This document shows, in pieces, positions 57,266-64,000 of a stretch of 64,000 nt of DNA (its first letter is position 1; every line of letters begins with the position of its first letter). The stretch spans positions 124,001 through 188,000 of the forward strand of contig NZ_AYZL01000020.1 of NCBI RefSeq assembly GCF_001436605.1. The letters are read 5' to 3'. Source of the DNA: Holzapfeliella floricola DSM 23037 = JCM 16512. Lineage in GTDB: Bacteria; Bacillota; Bacilli; Lactobacillales; Lactobacillaceae. Position numbers and translations under genes: made by a program. The notes under the pieces are model-generated. The model was not told where the DNA came from, searched no databases, and saw only the letters and a list, made by a program, of their open reading frames with translations.

Positions 57266-58174
57266 ATGCCGATGACGGTTGTGACTTTAACAAAAGTCCC
57301 AGCATCTCTGAAAGGTGATTTAACCAAGTGGATGCAAGAAATTGCAACAGGTGTGTATGTGGGGAACTTCAATGTTAAAGTCAGAGAAAAATTGTGGGAA
57401 AGAATTACAGAAAACGTTAGCCGAACGGGTCAAGCAACAATGAGTTATGCTCGACAAGGGGAAGTAGGGTATGACTTCAAAACGTACCATACTTATCGGG
57501 AAGTTATTGACCAAGAAGGTGTGCCGCTGGTTCTTATTCCGAATTCTAAAAACGCTGCTAACCCTGAATACAAGTTCGGACAGAGTAAAGCAGCTAAATT
57601 TCATAAGATTCATCAATTATCAATGTCTAAACCTAGAACGGTCAACACGTCCTATACTGTAATTGATATTGAGACAGATGGACTAGACAAAAATAATCAC
57701 CAAATTATTGAAATTGGTGCAGTGAAAGTTTCGTCTGATAATACTCAAGATTTTCACGCTTTGATTAAGCATAATCAAGATAGCAGGTTATCTGCAAAAA
57801 TTGTTGAATTAACAGGAATAACAGATGATGAATTAGTTAAATACGGAGAGCCATTGAGTGAAGTTCTATCAAATTTCAGCAGATTTGTGGGCGAAACGGT
57901 TTTGGTCGGATACAATGTTAATTTTGATTTAGATTTTATCAATTATAATTTAGATAAATTAAGTTACCCGTTAATTACGAATAACCGTATTGATTTGTTG
58001 AAATTGGTTAAACGTGAAAAGCTTTTTGCTAAGAATTATCAATTAAATACGATATTGAAAGAGTATGGTATTGACGATGAAGCTCCGCACAGAGCATTAT
58101 TTGATGCAAAATTAACAAATCAATTAGCGACAAAAGTGTCTGGATTTGATAGAATGTTAAATAACAAACGTTGA
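57266..58174 (+). CDS. cas2: Cas2-DnaQ fusion, type I-E
   Basis: A 302-residue fusion. Residues 1-95 are Cas2e (MTVVTLTKVPASLKGDLTKW, GVYVGNFNVKVREKLWERI). From about 128 there is a DEDDh 3'-5' exonuclease with all five residues: D134 and E136 (VIDIETDGL), D221 (NVNFDLDFI), H275 and D280 (HRALFDAKL). Similar fusions in streptococcal I-E systems have been shown to trim prespacers for integration. It starts 13 bp after cas1 behind GGGGGA. The CRISPR array begins only 20 bp after its stop. Confidence 0.96.
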   Translation: MPMTVVTLTKVPASLKGDLTKWMQEIATGVYVGNFNVKVREKLWERITENVSRTGQATMSYARQGEVGYDFKTYHTYREVIDQEGVPLVLIPNSKNAANPEYKFGQSKAAKFHKIHQLSMSKPRTVNTSYTVIDIETDGLDKNNHQIIEIGAVKVSSDNTQDFHALIKHNQDSRLSAKIVELTGITDDELVKYGEPLSEVLSNFSRFVGETVLVGYNVNFDLDFINYNLDKLSYPLITNNRIDLLKLVKREKLFAKNYQLNTILKEYGIDDEAPHRALFDAKLTNQLATKVSGFDRMLNNKR

Positions 58175-58194
58175 TCTAAAGGGATTTTTTTAGT

Positions 58195-58346
58195 CTTTTT
58201 CTCGCACACGCGAGAGTGATCCTCCTAGATCTGCGTAGTTCAAATCGTCAGTTTGCTTTTTCTCGCACACGCGAGAGTGATCCATACATATTGGCATTGC
58301 GACTAAATACTTTGTCAAATTTTTCTCGCACACGCGAAAGAAATGA
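58195..58346 (+). CRISPR. Minimal type I-E CRISPR array: two full repeats and one degenerate repeat
   Basis: 28-bp repeats at 58195-58222 and 58256-58283 are identical: CTTTTT, then the hairpin CTCGC-ACAC-GCGAG, then AGTGATCC. A third copy at 58319-58346 matches positions 2-19 and then degrades. Spacers are 33 bp (58223-58255) and 35 bp (58284-58318). Length and layout match the I-E repeat of Streptococcus CRISPR4 as remembered (stem CCCGC/GCGGG), with a compensated C-G to T-A change. The degenerate copy marks the leader-distal end, so the leader side faces cas2. Confidence 0.92.
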
Positions 58347-58360
58347 AAAATGTCTATGCG

Positions 58361-58612
58361 ATGAATCAATCACAAAATTCAAAAAGACAATTGCCACGAT
58401 TTTTTGAAAATGAGTTGACTAAGATTAATAAAATACCAGACAAAGCTAAACGAAATCAAGAAAAAAAGAGATTACGTTTAGAAAAACAAGAAACATTAAC
58501 TAAAATAGGAAATGACTCTCAAGCGACTGTTGTAGGGGATAAAACAACAGTACAATCAAAGGCTAGTATTTCCTTTGTTTATGCAGATGAAGACATAAAA
58601 GAAGAAGTATAG
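58361..58612 (+). CDS. Unrecognised small basic protein after the CRISPR array
   Basis: An 83-residue frame from ATG 58361 (MNQSQNSKRQLPRFFENELT ... FVYADEDIKEEV); an in-frame ATG at 58343 lies inside the degenerate CRISPR repeat and gives 89 residues. It has a Lys/Arg/Glu-rich central helix (AKRNQEKKRLRLEKQE) and an acidic end. No convincing ribosome binding site for either start, though GAAAGAA precedes 58343. Its stop codon is inside a strong terminator, which supports a real transcript. No family recognised. Confidence 0.55.
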   Translation: MNQSQNSKRQLPRFFENELTKINKIPDKAKRNQEKKRLRLEKQETLTKIGNDSQATVVGDKTTVQSKASISFVYADEDIKEEV

Positions 58613-58635
58613 GATTTTCTATACTTCTTCTTTTT
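58601..58635 (+). terminator. Intrinsic terminator after the post-array gene
   Basis: Perfect 12-bp stem GAAGAAGTATAG/CTATACTTCTTC, loop GATTTT, T5. Confidence 0.9.
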
Positions 58636-58676
58636 ATATGGTAAAATTGAATCTACTTTATATTGAGGAGTCAACT

Positions 58677-59228
58677 ATGAAAAAATTAAGAACCGTAGGC
58701 GTTATTATTGTTTTTATTGTAGCAGGTGCGATGCTGTACAATTTATTTGGTGGGAGTGACAACCAACAACAGGCTAATGCGCCACAGAATACGACGGGTA
58801 TTGATTTAGATTCTGCTGATCTAGGCCATCAAGATATTGTAAGCAATACTACAAATGGTACGCAGCCTTTATATGGAAATGGTATACCTTTTCAGACGCA
58901 TCAATCTTCATTTGGTTCAACCATACTAAACTACATGCTTATTAGCTCGTTGATGTCTAACTGCTTCAATACGAGTCATAATCCCGTCAATTATTCAAGC
59001 TACAATCAAAACACAACTACTAATGCTACGCGTACAAAACAGTCAAACAGCAAGAATTTTAGCGAAAAAATTATTAAGAATAATAAAAAAGAAACAGCAC
59101 AAAAATCGAGTAATAATACTTCGTCTAAATCATATAAGACAGATACGAAGAGCTATAAACAGCCAAATAAAAGCTACAAGAGTAATCCTAAAAGTTACAA
59201 AACACCGACAATTAGGTCACGAAGATAA
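58677..59228 (+). CDS. Unrecognised membrane-anchored protein with a KSYK heptad-repeat tail
   Basis: A 183-residue protein. An N-terminal membrane anchor or signal (KLRTVGVIIVFIVAGAMLYN, about 3-22) is followed by an Asn/Gln/Thr-rich extracytoplasmic region with one Cys (SSLMSNCFNTS) and a basic tail. The tail carries four 7-residue tandem repeats, KSYK followed by TDT, QPN, SNP and TPT, then RSRR. The ATG at 58677 follows TTGAGGAG. The Lys/Tyr tail could bind anionic wall polymer or nucleic acid (inference). No family recognised. Confidence 0.7.
   Translation: MKKLRTVGVIIVFIVAGAMLYNLFGGSDNQQQANAPQNTTGIDLDSADLGHQDIVSNTTNGTQPLYGNGIPFQTHQSSFGSTILNYMLISSLMSNCFNTSHNPVNYSSYNQNTTTNATRTKQSNSKNFSEKIIKNNKKETAQKSSNNTSSKSYKTDTKSYKQPNKSYKSNPKSYKTPTIRSRR
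59127..59210 (+). repeat. Four 21-bp coding tandem repeats
   Basis: Each unit encodes KSYKxxx in the tail of the membrane-anchored protein. Codons differ between units (AAATCA, AAGAGC, AAAAGC, AAAAGT for Lys-Ser), so the repeat is conserved as protein rather than as DNA. Confidence 0.85.
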
Positions 59229-59231
59229 TAA

Positions 59232-59265
59232 AAAAGGCAAGTTACATTTGTAACTTGCCTTTTTG
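59232..59265. terminator. Bidirectional terminator before the hemolysin III gene
   Basis: AAAAAGGCAAGTTAC/GTAACTTGCCTTTTT around ATTT; serves the two convergent genes. Confidence 0.92.
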
Positions 59266-59267
59266 TT

Positions 59268-59933
59268 TTAAACATAAAATAAAATTGAAAAATACATCAA
59301 AATAGAAGCAATCATAACAAATACATGCCAGATGACATGAATAAAAGGAATACCTCTCATACTGTATATCAAAGCACCAACTGTATAAGTGATTCCACCT
59401 AACAGTAGCAACCAAAATCCTGTTGGACCCAGTCTGTAATAAAGATCGCTACCGCTAAGTAAAATAACCCAACCTAGTCCAATGTATAATAAAACATCGA
59501 TTATTTTGTGCTTAGATAAGTTAAATATTTTGTAAATAATTCCAAAGATGGCAAGGAACCAAACAGCTCCAAACATCCACCATCCTTTAGCACCACCAAT
59601 AGCAACTAACGTGTAGGGCGTATAAGAACCAGCAATTAAAATAAAAATTGCACTATGATCAAATATTCTAAAAACATGTCTTGCCTTTGTAAACGATAAC
59701 GAATGATAAAGTGTTGAACAAAGGTATAGAGTTAAAAGTGAACATCCATAAACAATAAATGAAATAATGCGAAGGGCATCTCCAGTTTGTGCTGCTTTCA
59801 TGATTAAAAATACCAAACCAGCGATAGATAGCAAAACACCAATTCCATGCGTTACAGCTCCAAATACTTCATTAAGGATGTTATAACTTTTTGAAACGTG
59901 TTCTGGTTTTTGAAATAGTTTTTTTAATTCCAT
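59268..59933 (-). CDS. Hemolysin III family membrane protein (TrhA/YqfA type)
   Basis: A 221-residue, seven-helix protein of the PAQR/hemolysin III superfamily: FGAVTHGIGVLLSIAGLVFLI (conserved His), LYLCSTLYHSLSF (Ser/His), RIFDHSAIFILIAGSYTPYTL (Asp/His), and a C-terminal GIPFIHVIWHVFVMIAS (His pair). The conserved Ser/His/Asp set suggests zinc and hydrolase-like chemistry; a role in membrane energetics has been proposed for homologues. It reads toward the KSYK gene and away from degV. Confidence 0.93.
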   Translation of the reverse strand: MELKKLFQKPEHVSKSYNILNEVFGAVTHGIGVLLSIAGLVFLIMKAAQTGDALRIISFIVYGCSLLTLYLCSTLYHSLSFTKARHVFRIFDHSAIFILIAGSYTPYTLVAIGGAKGWWMFGAVWFLAIFGIIYKIFNLSKHKIIDVLLYIGLGWVILLSGSDLYYRLGPTGFWLLLLGGITYTVGALIYSMRGIPFIHVIWHVFVMIASILMYFSILFYV

Positions 59934-60059
59934 ATTTTTTCACCTTAAAACTAAAAAGAATTTTTATTTTCTGTTATACTTAACACAGTAAAATACTAAT
60001 CTTATCGTACCACATTAGTAATTCATTATCTATAATTTATATATTTAGGAGAATAGATT

Positions 60060-60905
60060 GTGTCAAAAATAAAAATAGTAACTGATTCATCTGTACAACT
60101 ATCAGATGATGAAATAAAAAAGCATAATATTACGATTGTTCCACTAACTATTACAATCGATGGTCAAAGCTATGTAGATGGTGTTGATATTGACCGTGAG
60201 ACGTTTGTTAAAAAAATGAAAGAAAGTGAAGATTTACCTAAAACTAGTCAGCCACCAATTGGGTTGTTTGCTGAAACTTTTGAATCATTAACTGCAGATG
60301 GCAGTGAATTATTGGTATTGACGATGACTAAAAGTTTAAGTGGAACGGTAGACTCTGCTAGACAAGCTGCTGAAATGGTTAATCCAGATAAAATTCATGT
60401 TGTTGATAGTACCTTTATTGACCGCGCTTTAGCTTTTCAAATTCTTGAAGCTGCCGAAGCTCTTGAAGCTGGAAAGTCACTTGAAGAAGTACTTGTTATC
60501 ATCGATAAAGTTAGGAAAAACACACAACTGCAATTAGTTGTCGTTAACTTAGATAACCTTATTAAAGGTGGTCGTTTAGGTAAAGTGACGGGGCGTATTG
60601 CAACAATGCTAAATATTAAAGCTATTTTAGAAGTTAAGGATAGCAACTTGGATATTGTCGGTCGCGGACGAGGACAAAAAGTTGTCAAACAATTTATCAG
60701 TGATCGTTTAGATAAAATCAAAAATGAAAATGTTAAAAGTATTGGGATTTCTTATGTTGATATCAAAAATCAAATGGATGAACTAAAAGACCAAATTCAC
60801 GAGATTAAACCTAATGTTCCAATTTTATCATACGAAACAACACCTGTTGTAGCAACACATACAGGTCTTGGTGCTTTTGCCATTACTTACTATACTGAAG
60901 ATTAA
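60060..60905 (+). CDS. DegV family fatty-acid-binding protein (FakB type)
   Basis: A 281-residue protein: KIKIVTDSSVQLSDDEIKKH, KTSQPPIGLFAETFE (conserved TSQP), LTMTKSLSGTVDSARQAAEMV, and an ending TPVVATHTGLGAFAITYY. DegV/FakB proteins bind a fatty acid that FakA phosphorylates. The start is GTG 60060 behind TTTAGGAG. yozE follows after 12 bp. Confidence 0.94.
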   Translation: MSKIKIVTDSSVQLSDDEIKKHNITIVPLTITIDGQSYVDGVDIDRETFVKKMKESEDLPKTSQPPIGLFAETFESLTADGSELLVLTMTKSLSGTVDSARQAAEMVNPDKIHVVDSTFIDRALAFQILEAAEALEAGKSLEEVLVIIDKVRKNTQLQLVVVNLDNLIKGGRLGKVTGRIATMLNIKAILEVKDSNLDIVGRGRGQKVVKQFISDRLDKIKNENVKSIGISYVDIKNQMDELKDQIHEIKPNVPILSYETTPVVATHTGLGAFAITYYTED

Positions 60906-60917
60906 GAAGGCTAATTT

Positions 60918-61145
60918 ATGCGACAAAGTTTTTATCAATATTTAATGACACAGCGTCACCCAGGTTCTCATCATCCGATTGCGCAATTTGCTCAAAATGC
61001 GTTTTTAGATCATGATTTCCCTCAGTTATCTGAAGATTATGATGAACTTTCAGATTATTTGGAACTTAGCGGGGATTACATTTTAGAAATGAGTGTCTTT
61101 GATGAGGCTTTTCAAAACTATCTCAGCCAAATGGGAAATGTATAA
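60918..61145 (+). CDS. YozE-like (UPF0346) protein
   Basis: A 75-residue protein: SFYQYLMTQRHPGSHHPIAQ, FAQNAFLDHDFPQLSEDYDEL, SDYLEL. The pattern is that of YozE/SAM-like UPF0346 proteins of Firmicutes, with a small helical fold and no known function. It follows degV and ends at a strong terminator. Confidence 0.88.
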   Translation: MRQSFYQYLMTQRHPGSHHPIAQFAQNAFLDHDFPQLSEDYDELSDYLELSGDYILEMSVFDEAFQNYLSQMGNV

Positions 61146-61150
61146 AACAA

Positions 61151-61177
61151 AAAGGTGATGCGTGATGCATCACCTTT
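61151..61177 (+). terminator. Intrinsic terminator of degV-yozE
   Basis: AAAGGTGATGC/GCATCACCTTT around GTGAT, with a T-rich tail. Confidence 0.85.
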
Positions 61178-61200
61178 AATTATTTTTGGAGGTATTACTT

Positions 61201-62058
61201 ATGCAAAAAATTAACTGGTATCCAGGGCATATGAATAAAGCTAAGAATCAAATTGAAGAACGGCTAAGTTTAGTAGACGTCGTTATTGAAGTCTTAGATG
61301 CACGTGTCCCTGAATCATCTCGCAACCCAGTTGTTGCAAAATTAACAGAGAACAAACCGAAAGTTATCGTTTTAAATAAGAGTGATTTAGCAGACCCTAA
61401 ATTAACTAAAAGATGGAAAAATCATTATGAAAACGAGACAACAGTTGTTGTATCGCTAGATTCAAAACACAATAGTAAATTACCTGAATTGTTAAAAGCG
61501 ATTAAACAAGCCAGTGCAGCAAAAATCGAAAAGCTAACACAAAAGGGTGTTGTAAACCCTATAATTCGTGCGATTTGTGTTGGTATTCCAAACTGTGGGA
61601 AATCGACAATTCTGAACCGTTTAGTGGGTAAAAATGTTGCAGTTGTTGGGAATAAACCCGGTGTTACTAAAAATCAAAACTGGTTGAAAGTTAATCAACA
61701 AATTGAATTATTAGATACACCTGGTATTTTGTGGCCTAAATTTGAAGATCCTAAAGTGGGAATGAAATTAGCTGCAATTGGTTCTATTAAAGAGACGGTA
61801 TTTCAATTTGATGATGTTGCGCTATTCTTATTAGACTATTTACATGCTTTTTACCCTAAACAGTTGGATAAATATCTGAACACGATTGAATTTGACGATA
61901 ACTTACCTGACCTGTTGATGTCTATGACTCAAAAATTCGGATTCAGAGAAGATTATGATCGTTATAGTTATCATTTTATTCAACAAGTGCGTAAATTAAA
62001 GCTTGGTCAATTTACATTTGATTTCTTAACAGAGGTTGATCATGAAAATGACAATTAG
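61201..62058 (+). CDS. rbgA: Ribosome-biogenesis GTPase RbgA (YlqF)
   Basis: A 285-residue circularly permuted GTPase: G4 NKSD (near 58-61) comes before G1 GIPNCGKST (near 125-133), then DTPGILWPK as G3. [18 protein letters not shown] is the characteristic N-terminus with the catalytic His. It acts in a late step of 50S assembly. ATG 61201 is used, behind TTTGGAGG; a reading from 61186 would start inside that site. It overlaps rnhB. Confidence 0.97.
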   Translation: MQKINWYPGHMNKAKNQIEERLSLVDVVIEVLDARVPESSRNPVVAKLTENKPKVIVLNKSDLADPKLTKRWKNHYENETTVVVSLDSKHNSKLPELLKAIKQASAAKIEKLTQKGVVNPIIRAICVGIPNCGKSTILNRLVGKNVAVVGNKPGVTKNQNWLKVNQQIELLDTPGILWPKFEDPKVGMKLAAIGSIKETVFQFDDVALFLLDYLHAFYPKQLDKYLNTIEFDDNLPDLLMSMTQKFGFREDYDRYSYHFIQQVRKLKLGQFTFDFLTEVDHENDN

Positions 62059-62803
62059 CGAGATTAAAAAACTGCTGAAATCTAATGAAGTTGAACCAGC
62101 AGTGCTAGAAGAGCTGGCACAGGATACTAGAAAGGGTGTGCAACAAGCACTAAAATCCTATCAAAATCGACTGTTAAAACAGCAGCAGCTCAAGCAAGCT
62201 TTTGATAAGCGATTTAACTACGAAAGACAACTTTGGCAAGATAATGTGAAACAAGTAGCAGGTGTTGATGAGGTCGGAAGAGGGCCTCTTGCAGGACCTG
62301 TTGTTTGTGCAGCTGTTATTTTGCCACATGACTTTAACGTAATTGAAGTCAATGACTCAAAGCAACTTAGCCTTGAAAAAAGAGAATCATTGTTTTATCA
62401 AATTTTAGATCAAGCAATCGATGTCAGCGTTGGAATTAAAAGCGAACAAGTGATTGATGAGGTTAACATTTATCAAGCCACACGTTTGGCTATGAAAGAC
62501 GCTGTCTTAAGCTTGAAGCAAGTACCAGATCATTTATTAGTTGATGCGATGGTTATTCCGGTGGATGTCCCACAAACCAAATTGATTAAAGGGGATGCAA
62601 AAAGCAACTCAATTGCAGCGGCCAGTATTATAGCAAAAGTGATTCGTGATCGTTTGATGATAACTTATGATCAAGTTTATCCAGGATATGACTTTTCACA
62701 CAACGCAGGATACGGTACTCAAAAACATCTTACAGGGTTAAAACGACTAGGTGCAACGCCTATTCATAGGAAAACCTTTTCGCCCGTCATGCAATATCTA
62801 TAG
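62042..62803 (+). CDS. rnhB: Ribonuclease HII
   Basis: A 253-residue enzyme: [23 protein letters not shown] with the catalytic DE(V)[22 protein letters not shown], and [17 protein letters not shown] Firmicute-type N-terminal extension (1-70) is present. It removes RNA from RNA-DNA hybrids and single ribonucleotides. It overlaps the end of rbgA; ATG 62042 follows AGAGG, with ATG 62048 as an alternative. Confidence 0.97.
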   Translation: MKMTISEIKKLLKSNEVEPAVLEELAQDTRKGVQQALKSYQNRLLKQQQLKQAFDKRFNYERQLWQDNVKQVAGVDEVGRGPLAGPVVCAAVILPHDFNVIEVNDSKQLSLEKRESLFYQILDQAIDVSVGIKSEQVIDEVNIYQATRLAMKDAVLSLKQVPDHLLVDAMVIPVDVPQTKLIKGDAKSNSIAAASIIAKVIRDRLMITYDQVYPGYDFSHNAGYGTQKHLTGLKRLGATPIHRKTFSPVMQYL

Positions 62804-62835
62804 TTTGCGTATTTTAATAAATAGGAGGATTACAA

Positions 62836-63687
62836 ATGAATAAAACCTTATATTTATTAAAAATGCAGTTATCTAAAAAATTTACCTACAAACAAAATTT
62901 ACTAGTAGCATCCCTACTTACCGAATGTGCATCTAAAACTGAGTTTGTCGAATTGCTCGACCAATCCTTAGAAATTCAATTGATTAAGCAAAAATTACTC
63001 AAAATTTTGTATTCAAGTGACCTAGATTATCAAGTAACACAGGTGCTTCGTTTTTGCGAAGTGATTAGTTTGCTTGATGAGGATTATCCCAATCAATTAG
63101 CAGAAGTGTATCATCCACCTGTACTGCTGTTTTTAAAAGGAGATAAACATCTTTTAAAAACAGCTATTACATCAATAGTTGGTGCTCGTTTTTCTTCGCA
63201 ATACAGCGAGGATTGCCTCACCCCAGTTATAGCTCATTTAGTCGAACAAAAGCAAACAACTTGTAGTGGTTTAGCTAAGGGAGTAGATGGATTTTGTCAT
63301 CGTCAAACCCTAGAGCTACACGGTAAGACAATTGCAGTGTTAGGACATGGATTGCGCCATTGCTATCCCAAGGCACATGAACCATTGCTTGATAAAATTA
63401 GCCAATCAGGATTACTTGTATCAGAATATTTACCTGATACACCACCTACAAGATTTCGCTTTCCAGAGCGTAATCGAATTATTGCAGGCCTTTGTCAAAA
63501 CATCATTGTATCTGAAGCTAGACAAAAAAGTGGCTCATTAATTACAGCTAATTTAGCGCTACAAGAAAATCGGAATGTTTATGCTATTCCGGGTCCTATT
63601 ACAAGCCAACTCTCACAAGGGACAAACGAGTTAATTGAAAGTGGTGCAACACCGTTATTATTTTCAAATATAGGCCAGCTTTGCTAA
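62836..63687 (+). CDS. dprA: DNA-processing protein DprA
   Basis: A 283-residue protein with the DprA Rossmann-like core: ITSIVGARFSSQYS, TCSGLAKGVDGFCHRQTLEL, IAVLGHGLRHCYPKAHEPL, LLVSEYLPDTPPTRFRFPERNRIIAGL, and SGSLITANLALQENRNVYAIPGPI. It loads RecA on incoming single-stranded DNA in transformation. There is no C-terminal winged helix. ATAGGAGG precedes the ATG. dprA-topA is the usual order. Confidence 0.96.
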   Translation: MNKTLYLLKMQLSKKFTYKQNLLVASLLTECASKTEFVELLDQSLEIQLIKQKLLKILYSSDLDYQVTQVLRFCEVISLLDEDYPNQLAEVYHPPVLLFLKGDKHLLKTAITSIVGARFSSQYSEDCLTPVIAHLVEQKQTTCSGLAKGVDGFCHRQTLELHGKTIAVLGHGLRHCYPKAHEPLLDKISQSGLLVSEYLPDTPPTRFRFPERNRIIAGLCQNIIVSEARQKSGSLITANLALQENRNVYAIPGPITSQLSQGTNELIESGATPLLFSNIGQLC

Positions 63688-63774
63688 TGTTAGTATTAAA
63701 AATTATTTGACATTCGGTTTTTTGTAGAATATGCTAGTTACGATTTTCACTGAACGCATAGGAAGGGGCTTATC

Positions 63775-64000
63775 ATGCCTAAGAAAAACTTAGTAATTGT
63801 TGAGTCACCAGCAAAAGCAAAGACGATTGAGAAGTATTTAGGTCGCAATTATAAAGTCATTGCCAGTCTGGGACATATTCGAGATTTACCAAAATCACAA
63901 ATGGGAATTGACGTCGACAATAATTATGAACCAAAGTATATTTCCATCAGAGGTAAAGGCGATACCATCAAGAAATTGAAGCAAGCTGCTTCAAAGGCTA
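63775..64000 (+). CDS. topA: DNA topoisomerase I, cut by the window end
   Basis: The first 75 codons, [48 protein letters not shown], are the TOPRIM start of bacterial topoisomerase I (catalytic Glu in VESPAKAKT). AGGAAGGGG precedes the ATG. The remainder lies beyond the window. It relaxes negative supercoils. Confidence 0.97.
   Translation, partial: MPKKNLVIVESPAKAKTIEKYLGRNYKVIASLGHIRDLPKSQMGIDVDNNYEPKYISIRGKGDTIKKLKQAASKA

Noticed and set aside
58223-58318. Self-targeting spacers
   Set aside because: No match to the rest of the window was noticed by eye; this was not an exhaustive search and the rest of the genome is not visible.
58216-58407. Open frame on the + strand crossing both CRISPR repeats (63 codons)
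   Set aside because: It consists of repeat and spacer sequence in another frame from the downstream gene and has no ribosome binding site; the array explains it.
59023-59253. 76-codon frame overlapping the KSYK-tail gene
   Set aside because: It is the +1 frame of the Lys-rich tail, with no start signal, and runs into the terminator.

Overview
The window is chromosomal DNA of a low-GC Gram-positive bacterium of the order Lactobacillales, most likely a member of the Lactobacillaceae. The evidence is the gene order (rpsO-RNase J, tuf-tig-clpX-ysxC, xerD-ribT-scpA-scpB-rluB-ribU, cmk-rpsA-der-hup, rbgA-rnhB-dprA-topA), the short pyruvate kinase, the glutamine-type ABC transporter with fused binding domain and permease, and AGGAGG-type ribosome binding sites. 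The genus cannot be fixed by eye. The window opens inside holA and closes inside topA. No rRNA, tRNA, transposase or integrase was seen. No gene-free stretch exceeds 300 bases.

1-41,960 is mostly housekeeping, nearly all on the + strand: holA, rpsT(-), rpsO, RNase J2-like, a TPR protein, tuf, tig, clpX, ysxC, an amino-acid ABC transporter, uvrC, obg, two OatA-like acyltransferases around rnz/SDR/lapA/rpmF, a metallophosphatase, dnaE, pfkA-pyk, cvfB, xerD, ribT-scpA-scpB-rluB, an FMN riboswitch with ribU, a LysM protein, cmk, rpsA, der, hup, a TPR protein and an AdcA-like protein under a Zur/Fur-type operator. The AdcA-like protein keeps its ZinT domain but has lost the metal ligands of its main binding domain.

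42,000-49,400 is an accessory region of small regulator and redox genes: TetR/Old Yellow Enzyme, cold-shock protein, a frameshifted TMEM175-type channel, a flavodoxin, and HxlR/NADP-binding oxidoreductase. The 4.7-kb core is bracketed by two 49-bp near-identical direct repeats, each carrying a terminator and the 3' end of a small beta-barrel-like gene. This looks like an insertion or duplication scar.

49,469-52,143 is cca-thyA-dfrA. 52,228-56,147 is a complete type III restriction-modification pair (mod, res). Directly behind its terminator lie the last 14 codons of a cas6e gene, then intact type I-E cas1 and a cas2-DnaQ fusion, then a tiny array of two 28-bp repeats plus one degenerate repeat. 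Cas3, Cascade and most of cas6e are absent. The simplest reading is that a type III R-M cassette replaced the interference half of a type I-E CRISPR locus and left the adaptation half in place. This is the most interesting locus in the window.

After two unrecognised genes (one membrane-anchored with a 7-residue tandem repeat), 59,268-64,000 returns to core genes: hemolysin III, degV, yozE, rbgA, rnhB, dprA, topA.
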